64,000 nt of DNA from Deltaproteobacteria bacterium. GTDB lineage: Bacteria > Myxococcota_A > UBA9160 > UBA4427. Below, one piece after another: positions 34,554 to 42,482 of the stretch. Below the pieces are notes generated by a model that saw only the letters and a program-made list of their open reading frames with translations, made no database searches and was not told the origin of the DNA. Each line of letters starts with the position of its first letter. The stretch's first letter is position 1. The stretch spans positions 1 to 64,000 of the forward strand of contig NZHD01000089.1 in assembly GCA_002691205.1 (NCBI GenBank). Reading direction: 5' to 3'. Made by a program: the position numbers and the translations under genes.

Positions 34554-37070
34554 GTGTCAGACGACCCCAATCTGCCTGAAGTTCTTCCCAATGGGGAGGA
34601 ACCGCCGTCAAGTGATTTCGACGGTATCAATATCGAAGACGAGATGCGAAGCTCCTTTCTCGCCTATTCGATGTCGGTCATTATTAGCCGTGCGTTACCG
34701 AGTGTTCGAGATGGCTTGAAGCCTGTACATCGTCGAATTCTATACGCGATGAACCAAGAGGGACTTTTATCCAATCGCCCCCACAAAAAATCCGTGGGCG
34801 TTGTGGGTGAGGTGTTGAAGCATTATCACCCCCACGGCGACAGCGCGGTCTACGAGTCTATGGTTCGTATGGCTCAATCGTTTTCGCTTCGATATCCCCT
34901 CGTGGATGGGCAAGGGAATTTCGGGTCCATCGATGGTGACTCGGCCGCTGCATATCGCTATACCGAAGCGCGTTTAGCGCGTCTTGCGGAAGAAATGCTT
35001 CGCGACATTGACCGAGAGACGGTGGACTTTGAGCCTAATTTCGATGATCAGATGGAGGAGCCCACGGTTCTTCCCACGCGCTTCCCAAACCTTCTCGCCA
35101 ATGGATCGGCTGGAATTGCTGTGGGGATGGCGACTAATATTCCACCTCACAACTTAGTCGAACTCACCTCGGCATTGGTCCATGAGGCACGTCACCCAGA
35201 CTGCAGCATTGATGACTTGCTTGAAAGGATGCCAGGCCCCGACTTTCCCACCGGAGCGCAGATCTGCGGATCAGAAGGGATACGTAGTTATTATTCAACG
35301 GGTCGAGGTCATTTGCTCCTGAGGGCCACGGCCGACTTTGAAGAAACCAAACGCGGTCCGCGGATCGTTGTGAGTGAAATTCCCTATCAGGTCAATAAGT
35401 CCACTTTGATCGAGCGCATGGCAGATTTAGTTCGGGAAGGGCGAATCGAAGGCATTACGGATCTGAGAGACGAATCGAACCGAGAGGGGATGCGGATCGT
35501 CATTGAGCTGCGAAGGGATGCATCCGAGGATGTTGTCCTGAACCAGCTCTACAAGATGACGCCCCTTCAGACGACGTTTGCCGTAAATTTGTTGGCGCTT
35601 GTGAACGGGCGCCCGGAAACATTGTCGGTGAAGCAAGCCTTACGTCACTTTATTGAGTTTCGTAAAGAGGTAGTGATTCGCCGGACGATTTATGATTTGG
35701 CGCAGGCGGAAGCGAGGGCTCATATCCTCGAAGGCTTTGCGATCGCACTGGATAACCTGGATGAAATTATTGCTCTCATTCGAGCCTCGGCCGATGCCGC
35801 GACAGCAAGAGCCCAGCTGGAGTCTCGGTTTGGTTTATCCGAGCGACAAGCTCAAGCGATTCTTGAGATGCGTTTGCGCTCCCTCACCGCTATGGAACGC
35901 CAAAAAGTTCTCGCGGAGCTTGAGGAGCTTCGAGCCAAAATAGCGGGTTTCAAAGCTCTCTTGGCGAGCGATGAACTTATTTTGAATGTGGTGGTTGATG
36001 AAGTCAGTGAGATTGCTGAGCAGTACGGTGACGAACGTCGGACTCGGCTCTCTGAGGCGATTGATGGTATTACAAACGAAGATCTCATTGTCGAAGAAGA
36101 TATGGTGGTGACTCTGTCCCACCTTGGTTACATCAAGCGAAATCCAGTGACTCTTTATCGTGCTCAGCGTCGGGGAGGAAAGGGCGCGAGAGGGATGGAG
36201 ACTCGGAGCGAAGACTTCGTTCGACATTTGGGCGTAGCCTCGACCCATGCCTACTTGCTCTTCTTCACAAACTTGGGTCGTTTACATTGGCTGAAGGTTC
36301 ACGCACTCCCACAGTTGGGCCGAGCCGCTAAAGGCAAGGCCATCGTGAATACGCTTAACCTTGCCGAGGGTGAGACAGTTCAGACGATGTTGCCCGTCCG
36401 AAGCTTTGAAGAAGTCGGGGAAAATGAGTATGTGATTTTGTGCACACGTAGAGGTGTAGTGAAGAAGACCTCGCTGAGTGCGTATTCAAATCCGCGCAAA
36501 GCCGGAATTATCGCCGTCGGTTTGGCGGACGATGATGAGCTCATCGCAGTGGGCCGATCAGAGGGGAACAACAGTATTTTGATCGCGACTTCAATGGGCA
36601 AAGCGATTCTCTTTGACGAAACCGATATTCGTCCTATGGGCCGTACCGCTACGGGAGTTCGCGGAATGGCATTGGCTTCCGGTGACGAGGTAGTCGGGAT
36701 GGAAGTAATTCATCCGACTTCAACGGTGCTGACGGTGACAGCCAATGGCTACGGGAAGCGAACGCCCATTGATGATTACAGAACTCAGAGACGAGGCGGC
36801 CAAGGGATTATTAACATTAAGACCACCGAACGAAACGGTCCGGTAGTGGGTGTGAACCAAGTGATCGAGAGTGATGACGTGATGCTGATTACAGATGGCG
36901 GTAAGGTTCTACGTTGTCCTGTCGGAGGCATCTCGACTATGGGTCGGGCAACCCAAGGCGTGCGCGTTATGGATTTGGCGACGGAGGAGAAGTTGGTGGC
37001 TGTCGCACGCTTGGCCGAAGGAGACGCTCCGGCACAAGAAGATGCGTCCGATGAAGATCTGTCGTCCTAG
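34554..37070 (+). CDS. gyrA: DNA gyrase subunit A
   Basis: GyrA cuts and rejoins DNA. The catalytic tyrosine is Tyr136 (in AAYRYTEAR). In the quinolone region the residue matching E. coli Ser83 is Ser97, and that matching Asp87 is Glu101. The C-terminal beta-pinwheel, including the GyrA box-like [10 protein letters not shown], is complete. The GTG start is 8 bases after gyrB. Confidence 0.97.
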   Translation: MSDDPNLPEVLPNGEEPPSSDFDGINIEDEMRSSFLAYSMSVIISRALPSVRDGLKPVHRRILYAMNQEGLLSNRPHKKSVGVVGEVLKHYHPHGDSAVYESMVRMAQSFSLRYPLVDGQGNFGSIDGDSAAAYRYTEARLARLAEEMLRDIDRETVDFEPNFDDQMEEPTVLPTRFPNLLANGSAGIAVGMATNIPPHNLVELTSALVHEARHPDCSIDDLLERMPGPDFPTGAQICGSEGIRSYYSTGRGHLLLRATADFEETKRGPRIVVSEIPYQVNKSTLIERMADLVREGRIEGITDLRDESNREGMRIVIELRRDASEDVVLNQLYKMTPLQTTFAVNLLALVNGRPETLSVKQALRHFIEFRKEVVIRRTIYDLAQAEARAHILEGFAIALDNLDEIIALIRASADAATARAQLESRFGLSERQAQAILEMRLRSLTAMERQKVLAELEELRAKIAGFKALLASDELILNVVVDEVSEIAEQYGDERRTRLSEAIDGITNEDLIVEEDMVVTLSHLGYIKRNPVTLYRAQRRGGKGARGMETRSEDFVRHLGVASTHAYLLFFTNLGRLHWLKVHALPQLGRAAKGKAIVNTLNLAEGETVQTMLPVRSFEEVGENEYVILCTRRGVVKKTSLSAYSNPRKAGIIAVGLADDDELIAVGRSEGNNSILIATSMGKAILFDETDIRPMGRTATGVRGMALASGDEVVGMEVIHPTSTVLTVTANGYGKRTPIDDYRTQRRGGQGIINIKTTERNGPVVGVNQVIESDDVMLITDGGKVLRCPVGGISTMGRATQGVRVMDLATEEKLVAVARLAEGDAPAQEDASDEDLSS

Positions 37071-37188
37071 ATTGGTTTGATGGGTTCATTGTGGCTCGGT
37101 GAATAGTCTCGGGAGTTTCGTTTTGGGAACTGACTGAGAATGAGCCGCTCTTAATTCCAATGAAGCAAAGAAAGGCAGGTCTGGTTAA

Positions 37189-38493
37189 GTGAGTGGGTCG
37201 AGGACGCAGAAATCTAAGGCGGCTTTCAAAGCAGCTTTACGTCGAATTCCGGGTGGGGTGAACAGTCCAGTTCGCGCCTTTGGTGCTGTGGGTGGCGTGC
37301 CTCGTTTTATCAAGCGAGGCAAAGGCTGTCGGATTTGGGATGTCGATGGAAATGAGTACATCGATTACATCGGCTCTTGGGGTCCGTTGATTTTGGGTCA
37401 TGCCGATCCATCCATTTTAAAGTCAATTCGTTCTGCACTTGCTTTAGGAACCAGCTTCGGCGCGCCTACAGAGGCTGAGACCGAGCTCGCAGAGTTGATT
37501 TGTCGAGCTCTTCCGTCTGTTGAAAAAGTGAGAATGGTTTCTTCGGGAACCGAAGCGACGATGAGTGCGATTCGTTTGGCACGTGGGGTGACGGGTCGAG
37601 ATCGTGTTTTGAAATTCGAAGGGTGTTATCACGGTCACTCCGATGGATTGCTAGTGGGCGCGGGCAGTGGGGTCGCAACGCTGGGAATTCCCGGTTCTCC
37701 TGGTGTCCCTTCGGCGATGACCAAGTTGACTGTTCAAGCTGGATACAATGATCTTCGAGGTGTGGAGAAGGCTTTTGCTAAATGGCCCGATCAGATCGCC
37801 TGTATCATTGTGGAGCCGATTGCGGGAAATATGGGCTGTGTGCCTCCGGTGGTTGGTTTTTTGGAGGGCCTTCGAGAACTTTGCGATCAGAACGGGGCGC
37901 TTCTGATCTTTGATGAAGTGATGACGGGTTTTCGCGTTGCGAAGGGCGGTGCTCAACGCCTCTATAAAATTACCCCTGACCTCACATGTCTTGGGAAAGT
38001 GGTGGGCGGAGGTTTGCCCGCCGCCGCTTACGGGGGGAGCAACGATTTGATGCAGCAGGTGGCTCCAGCCGGTGATGTCTACCAAGCGGGAACGCTTTCA
38101 GGAAACCCACTGGCCGTGGCGGCCGGACTGGCGACGCTGCGGGCTCTTGAAAAGCCCGGTTTTTATTCTCAGCTCAGCGCTCGCTCAGAGGCTTTGACCC
38201 AGGGCTTGTCCGAAATCGCTGAGAAGCTGGGATTGCCCTTTACGACGGTCTCAATTGGCGGGATGTTCGGATTTAGCTTCCACCCGGGTCCGATTCAGAG
38301 CTTTAGCGATGCTCAGCAGAATCACGAGCCCCGATTTCGTCGGTTTTTCGCCAAGATGCTTGAGGGAGGCATCTATCTTGCGCCCTCCCCCTATGAGGCC
38401 GGTTTTATCTCTCAGTCTCATCGGGCTAAGGACATCGCTCAGACCCTCGAAGTGGCTGAAGGGGCCATGAAGTCGGCCGCTCGAATCCGTTGA
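37189..38493 (+). CDS. hemL: Glutamate-1-semialdehyde 2,1-aminomutase
   Basis: HemL makes 5-aminolevulinate for tetrapyrroles by the C5 route. The N-terminus GGVNSPVRAF, the PLP lysine region TCLGKVVGGGLP and the AGTLSGNPLAVAAG loop are diagnostic. It starts with GTG. It sits between gyrA and the F0 cluster. Confidence 0.96.
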   Translation: MSGSRTQKSKAAFKAALRRIPGGVNSPVRAFGAVGGVPRFIKRGKGCRIWDVDGNEYIDYIGSWGPLILGHADPSILKSIRSALALGTSFGAPTEAETELAELICRALPSVEKVRMVSSGTEATMSAIRLARGVTGRDRVLKFEGCYHGHSDGLLVGAGSGVATLGIPGSPGVPSAMTKLTVQAGYNDLRGVEKAFAKWPDQIACIIVEPIAGNMGCVPPVVGFLEGLRELCDQNGALLIFDEVMTGFRVAKGGAQRLYKITPDLTCLGKVVGGGLPAAAYGGSNDLMQQVAPAGDVYQAGTLSGNPLAVAAGLATLRALEKPGFYSQLSARSEALTQGLSEIAEKLGLPFTTVSIGGMFGFSFHPGPIQSFSDAQQNHEPRFRRFFAKMLEGGIYLAPSPYEAGFISQSHRAKDIAQTLEVAEGAMKSAARIR

Positions 38494-38707
38494 GTCCTCC
38501 CGGGCGTTTGGCTATGCTCGCCGCCGTTATTTGAGGTTGTGGGAGCATGGTTTCGAGCCGGGCGTTCATGGGCTGTGGGTTCGTTTCTTTTAGGCCCAGA
38601 GTCGTTTGGATCTTTATTGACGAGTGGTCATGAGTTCGGTTCATCGGAAGACGGAAAGAGTAAAGATTAAAAGAAGAGAAGAAGAGTCAACCTAAGAGAA
38701 GCGAGCC

Positions 38708-39001
38708 GTGATGGTAGAGCGCCGAGAAGACAAACCCGGGAACCGGGTCAGCAAGGCGCTTGGGGGTACAGCCGATCGGTTAAATAGCGGCGCGAAGTAT
38801 CAAGGCGCCTTGGAAGCTGTATTCGCTATTCCTGTCGGAGCGGGACTGGGTTACTTCGCAGATAAATATTTTGAATCAAATCCTGTCGGCCTATTGATTG
38901 GCTTTGCGTTAGGTTTTGCGGCGTTTATTCTCGGACTCGTTCGTCTCCGTCCAGATCATGGCGAGACTTCTGAGTCGACAAAAACAGATCAAAAAAAGTG
39001 A
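38708..39001 (+). CDS. AtpZ-like F0F1 accessory protein
   Basis: The 97-residue protein has two membrane helices (FAIPVGAGLGYFADKYF and LIGFALGFAAFILGLVRL) separated by a short loop, the AtpZ/AtpI-type fold. AtpZ and AtpI help c-ring assembly or bind divalent ions in other bacteria. The start is GTG at 38708 or the ATG right after it. Confidence 0.8.
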   Translation: MMVERREDKPGNRVSKALGGTADRLNSGAKYQGALEAVFAIPVGAGLGYFADKYFESNPVGLLIGFALGFAAFILGLVRLRPDHGETSESTKTDQKK

Positions 39002-39014
39002 GGTTAAAAGTAAT

Positions 39015-39389
39015 TTGGACCGCGATTTCGCACTTCCATTGATGATCGGCGCAGGCGCTTTGGTAGCGACTCTGTTGGCGGTCTTCGTCTCTCCGGAAGA
39101 AGGCGCATCTGCAGTGGCAGGAGTCGGTCTGGGGCTTCTGAATTATCAGTGGTTATATCGTGGCTCGGTCCGTTTTTTTCAGGCGGCCGAAATGGGTGGA
39201 GCCGGGAGCGGTCTTTGGGTGGTGATGGCGATGCTTCGCCTAGGTTTTTTCGTTGGGGGCATGCTGCTTTTACTTAAGTGGGGATCCCCACCGATGGGAA
39301 TTGTAATTGGTCTCTCCGTGCCCGTGTTCTCGCAAGTGGTTTGGAGCAGTTACAAAGTTTTTTCTTCTTCAGCGCAGGTCCGGAGCTAA
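39015..39389 (+). CDS. ATP synthase subunit I-like protein
   Basis: The protein has four hydrophobic helices (LMIGAGALVATLLAVFV onward) and the position and size of AtpI. The TTG at 39015 (GAGGT about 10 bases upstream) is the tentative start; an ATG at 38958 would overlap the preceding gene by 44 bases. It ends 7 bases before atpB. Confidence 0.75.
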   Translation: MDRDFALPLMIGAGALVATLLAVFVSPEEGASAVAGVGLGLLNYQWLYRGSVRFFQAAEMGGAGSGLWVVMAMLRLGFFVGGMLLLLKWGSPPMGIVIGLSVPVFSQVVWSSYKVFSSSAQVRS

Positions 39390-39396
39390 TTAAGCC

Positions 39397-40113
39397 ATGA
39401 ACATGTATCACCTTCTAGAAGACCAGATCTCACCTGTGTATCAGGCGACGGCTCTTATTTTGTTCATTCTTTTCGCTGCGGGCTTTGTGATTAAGCGAAC
39501 TCTGGCTGCCTCGGATGGGGGCGTCATCCCGGACGAGGGGCTATCGATTAGAAATGCCTTCGAAATCCTGATTGAAGCCATGGCCGACCAAGGTCGGGCG
39601 ATTATCGGAGAGGACTATCGTTCTTATTTCCCGCTCGTGGGAACAATCTTCTTTTTTATTCTAATCGGAAATGTGATGGGTCTCGTGCCTGGTTTGGGCG
39701 AGCCTGCCACTGGAAACGTGAACGCCGCCGCTGCGTGGGCCATCATCTCATTTACAGCCTACAACTACGTGGGTGTGAAGCAGCACGGCTGGAGCTACAT
39801 CAATCATTTTATGGGCCCAGCTTTCTGGCAGCCCACCATTGGCGGTAAGACTTACCACGTGCGGGTCTTGATGCCGATTTTCTTGCCTCTCGAAGTGCTT
39901 TTGCACGGAGCGAGAGTGATCACTCTTACGGTTCGCTTGGTGGCTAATATGTTCGCAGACCACGCAGTGGTGGCCGTATGGATCGGGATTGTTCCCGTGG
40001 TTGTTCCGGCGCTTTTTATGGGCTTGGGCCTCTTTGTGGCTTTCCTACAAGCTTTTGTTTTTGCACTTCTTACGATGATTTACATCGGCCTTGCTCTTGA
40101 TGAAGCCCACTGA
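39397..40113 (+). CDS. atpB: ATP synthase a subunit
   Basis: The F0 stator channel has about five or six membrane helices. The essential arginine lies in TLTVRLVANMFADH, with a glutamine-containing last helix VAFLQAFVFALLTMIY. It works with the c ring made from atpE, while F1 is encoded 16 kb away on the other side of the origin. Confidence 0.95.
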   Translation: MNMYHLLEDQISPVYQATALILFILFAAGFVIKRTLAASDGGVIPDEGLSIRNAFEILIEAMADQGRAIIGEDYRSYFPLVGTIFFFILIGNVMGLVPGLGEPATGNVNAAAAWAIISFTAYNYVGVKQHGWSYINHFMGPAFWQPTIGGKTYHVRVLMPIFLPLEVLLHGARVITLTVRLVANMFADHAVVAVWIGIVPVVVPALFMGLGLFVAFLQAFVFALLTMIYIGLALDEAH

Positions 40114-40178
40114 GGGTGGATATCTGAATCACAGCTGCCGGGAGAGATTTCGGCACACAGCTCCGAAGGAGAAAGAAA

Positions 40179-40502
40179 TTGAAGAAAGTTCTTCGTACAT
40201 TGTTTTGGTCATTGGTTTTCGTAGTCGTTCCAGCTCTGGCATTTGCTGCAGATGGAGTTGCGGGTGGCGGAGCTGATTTGGGCATGAATTCCGGAAAGGC
40301 CATCGGCGCGGGTATCGCGATCGGAGCCGCCGGTCTTGGTTCAAGCATTGGTATGGGTCTGACGGCAGGTAACACCACGGCCGGTATCGCTCGTAATCCA
40401 GGTGCAGCGGGTGCCATGTTCACAAACTTTATTTTGGGCATGGTTCTGCTTGAGTCCGTCGCTATTTACGGCCTCCTGATCGCATTCCTTCTGGTTCCCT
40501 GA
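40179..40502 (+). CDS. atpE: ATP synthase c subunit with N-terminal signal-like extension
   Basis: Two membrane helices form the hairpin of the c ring, with the polar loop ARNPGA (about 71-76) and the ion-binding carboxylate Glu92 (LLESVAIYG). The first ~23 residues look like a cleavable signal (ending AFA). The position that is Gln in sodium-binding rings is Met59 here, which suggests proton coupling. The TTG start follows AAGGAG. Confidence 0.93.
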   Translation: MKKVLRTLFWSLVFVVVPALAFAADGVAGGGADLGMNSGKAIGAGIAIGAAGLGSSIGMGLTAGNTTAGIARNPGAAGAMFTNFILGMVLLESVAIYGLLIAFLLVP

Positions 40503-40951
40503 GCAGAGAACCATTTCCTCGGAAACTATGAAACGAGTTCGTTCAGTCGACTTTGTCTGAGCGATCCACTTCTTGTTTTCTGTTGGAGATTGAGACGCCG
40601 GGCGAGAGCTCGGAGTGGACCTCACCCCGTTTGTTTGTCCGCTCCGAATACCATGCTCCCGCCCGGCGCCTCGGGATCCGCCATCCCCCGGTCCCGTTAG
40701 AGGGGCGTGGCGGAATGTCATACAGAGATGACATGACCTTCCTAAAGCAAGGGGTGTGCCATCGCTAGAACCTTTGCGATGGGCCGGCTCACATGACTCA
40801 AGGGTCCTTATGGGCGTCGACCGTCGAGAGACTGGGGTCGAGTGTGGCGATGGGTTCTCGTTTTCTGTGTATCTTTGCGTACACGACGAGGAGCCATGAG
40901 GTCTGATTAGCAGAACTCACTGATGCTGTTCTGAGTACGGGGAGAAGTTCA
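40503..40951. other. atpE-tmk gap without a gene
   Basis: The frames here are short and have no recognisable product. The left half contains the four-hairpin region described separately; from 40783 to 40951 I see nothing but the tmk ribosome binding site (GGGGAG). Confidence 0.6.
40592..40782 (+). ncRNA. Candidate structured RNA between atpE and tmk
   Basis: Four hairpins stand in a row. The first is long: GAG plus CGCCGGGCG (40592-40604) with CGCCCGGCG plus CTC (40660-40672), continuing inward as TCGGAGTGGAC (40610-40620) with GTCCGCTCCGA (40637-40647), around an asymmetric bulge. The second is CCGCCA/TGGCGG (40678-40713) with an inner CCCC/GGGG. The third is ATGTCAT/ATGACAT (40715-40734). 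The fourth is CCATCGC/GCGATGG (40759-40782). None has a T-run, so they are not plain terminators. No known RNA family is recognised, and the strand is inferred from the flanking genes. Confidence 0.45.
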
Positions 40952-41575
40952 GTGGCCGGCTGCTTCATTGCGTTTGAAGGCATCGACGGGACAGGCAAGA
41001 GTACCCAGGTGTCTCTTCTGGCTGATGTTTTTCGCGAAGCCGGCCAAACGGTGGTTGTGACTCGGGAGCCCACCAACGGACAGTACGGTCGTCAGATTCG
41101 AGACTTGTCTACACGCGGCGTCGCCCTCGAACCTCAGGATGAGCTCGAGTATTTTGAGCAGGATCGTCGAGAGCACGTAGACACGCTGATCTCGCCGGCT
41201 CTTGAGCGCGGGGAAGTGGTGCTTACGGATCGCTACTTTCTTTCAACGGCCGCCTATCAGGGGGCGCGTGGTTTGAATGCGCTTGAGATTTTGGAGCGGC
41301 ATGAGTCTTTGTTCCCAGTTCCTGATGTCGTGATCTTGATTGATCTCTTGCCTTCAAAGGCCTTGATGCGTGTCGATCAAAGAGGGGATGCGCGAAACCG
41401 ATCCTACGAACAGGAAGATTTCCTTATAAAGGCTTCAACGAATTTTCATCGGTTTGATCGGGATTACCTGTGCACCGTCGATGGAGATGCCGAAGCGCAT
41501 CTCGTGCACGCTGACGTTTGCGCTCAGTTGAAAAATCATCTCCGTATTTCACCGCTTCTTAAAGGTCATCTTTAG
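40952..41575 (+). CDS. tmk: Thymidylate kinase
   Basis: Tmk phosphorylates dTMP to dTDP. The P-loop EGIDGTGKST is near the N-terminus, TREPT and DRYFLSTAAYQG follow, and a LID-like segment precedes the C-terminus. The GTG start follows GGGGAG. Its 3' end overlaps the convergent membrane-protein gene by 17 bases. Confidence 0.94.
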   Translation: MAGCFIAFEGIDGTGKSTQVSLLADVFREAGQTVVVTREPTNGQYGRQIRDLSTRGVALEPQDELEYFEQDRREHVDTLISPALERGEVVLTDRYFLSTAAYQGARGLNALEILERHESLFPVPDVVILIDLLPSKALMRVDQRGDARNRSYEQEDFLIKASTNFHRFDRDYLCTVDGDAEAHLVHADVCAQLKNHLRISPLLKGHL

Positions 41576-42482
41576 TTTCCTCGTGTGGATCCAAGACGAC
41601 AGTGGGTATGTCGTCTGGCTTGGACTGTAGGGTCTTCCACAAGGTCATTAGGCCCCAGCCGACGGAGATTAGCGAAGGCCAAAAGACCATGGCGGGGATT
41701 CCCTCACCCGGAATGTTGAAGCTCTGAATTGTAAACCAGGGCTCCTGTCCAGCGGCTATGAGATGAATCAAAGAGAATCCAGCTGAGAGGCAGATGACGG
41801 GAAGAATTGACCCACTGGCCATCCTGACCAGACATAGGAGCGCACCGATGACCAGCCAAGTAGGGAGCGGGACTAAAGAATCGCCGGGCGCACCCGAGGC
41901 CGGAAAATGAACGACTGAGTAGAGGAATGTCGTGAGTAGCACTCCGCGAATGACTCCGATTTGGGCGTTCAATCCCTGAAGGATGATTCCAAAAAACAAG
42001 AACCCTTCTGTGATCGGGATAATCCCGAGAGCGACTACCGCGGTTTGCAGCTTGGCTAAGGTCGATTGAGCTTCGAGGAGTTGTTTCATTTCAGCTCGGA
42101 GCGCAAGAAACTCCGATGAGGGCGGCATTAAAGCTTCAAGATAAATGTTCGATTCGCTCAGCAGGAAAACAGTGGGAAGAAGGGCGAGCATTGGGGCGAT
42201 CAGCCAGCGATCGAACCCCTTCAGCCCTATTCGCAGGTCCTGAGGAGCGGGTACGCGTTGCGCAGCCAGTGTGGCTAAACCGCCGACTCCGATCGTATAG
42301 CCAATGCCCATAGACGCCATGAGGGCCGACTGTCCCATGAGCCCAGTGCTGGCTAGGAGACTTGCAATAAACGATGAAATGAACAGAGCGGATAAGGCGA
42401 GTCCGATGGCAGCTAAGGGCCCTGGGTAAGGTTCATTAGAGCTTTGAGCTCGATTCTTTTCATGAGAGTCGTTCTCGTCCAT
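41559..42482 (-). CDS. CPBP-like membrane protein with degenerate active-site motif
   Basis: The protein has about eight membrane helices. In the position of the CPBP/Abi glutamate motif (EExxxR) it has TEGFLFFG, so the second Glu and the Arg are lost; the later FxxxH-type motif (FLYSVVHF) and a final His (SLIHL) remain. It may therefore be an inactive relative of the CAAX prenyl proteases. Its ATG overlaps the uvrA stop (TGATG). Confidence 0.6.
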   Translation of the reverse strand: MDENDSHEKNRAQSSNEPYPGPLAAIGLALSALFISSFIASLLASTGLMGQSALMASMGIGYTIGVGGLATLAAQRVPAPQDLRIGLKGFDRWLIAPMLALLPTVFLLSESNIYLEALMPPSSEFLALRAEMKQLLEAQSTLAKLQTAVVALGIIPITEGFLFFGIILQGLNAQIGVIRGVLLTTFLYSVVHFPASGAPGDSLVPLPTWLVIGALLCLVRMASGSILPVICLSAGFSLIHLIAAGQEPWFTIQSFNIPGEGIPAMVFWPSLISVGWGLMTLWKTLQSKPDDIPTVVLDPHEETKDDL

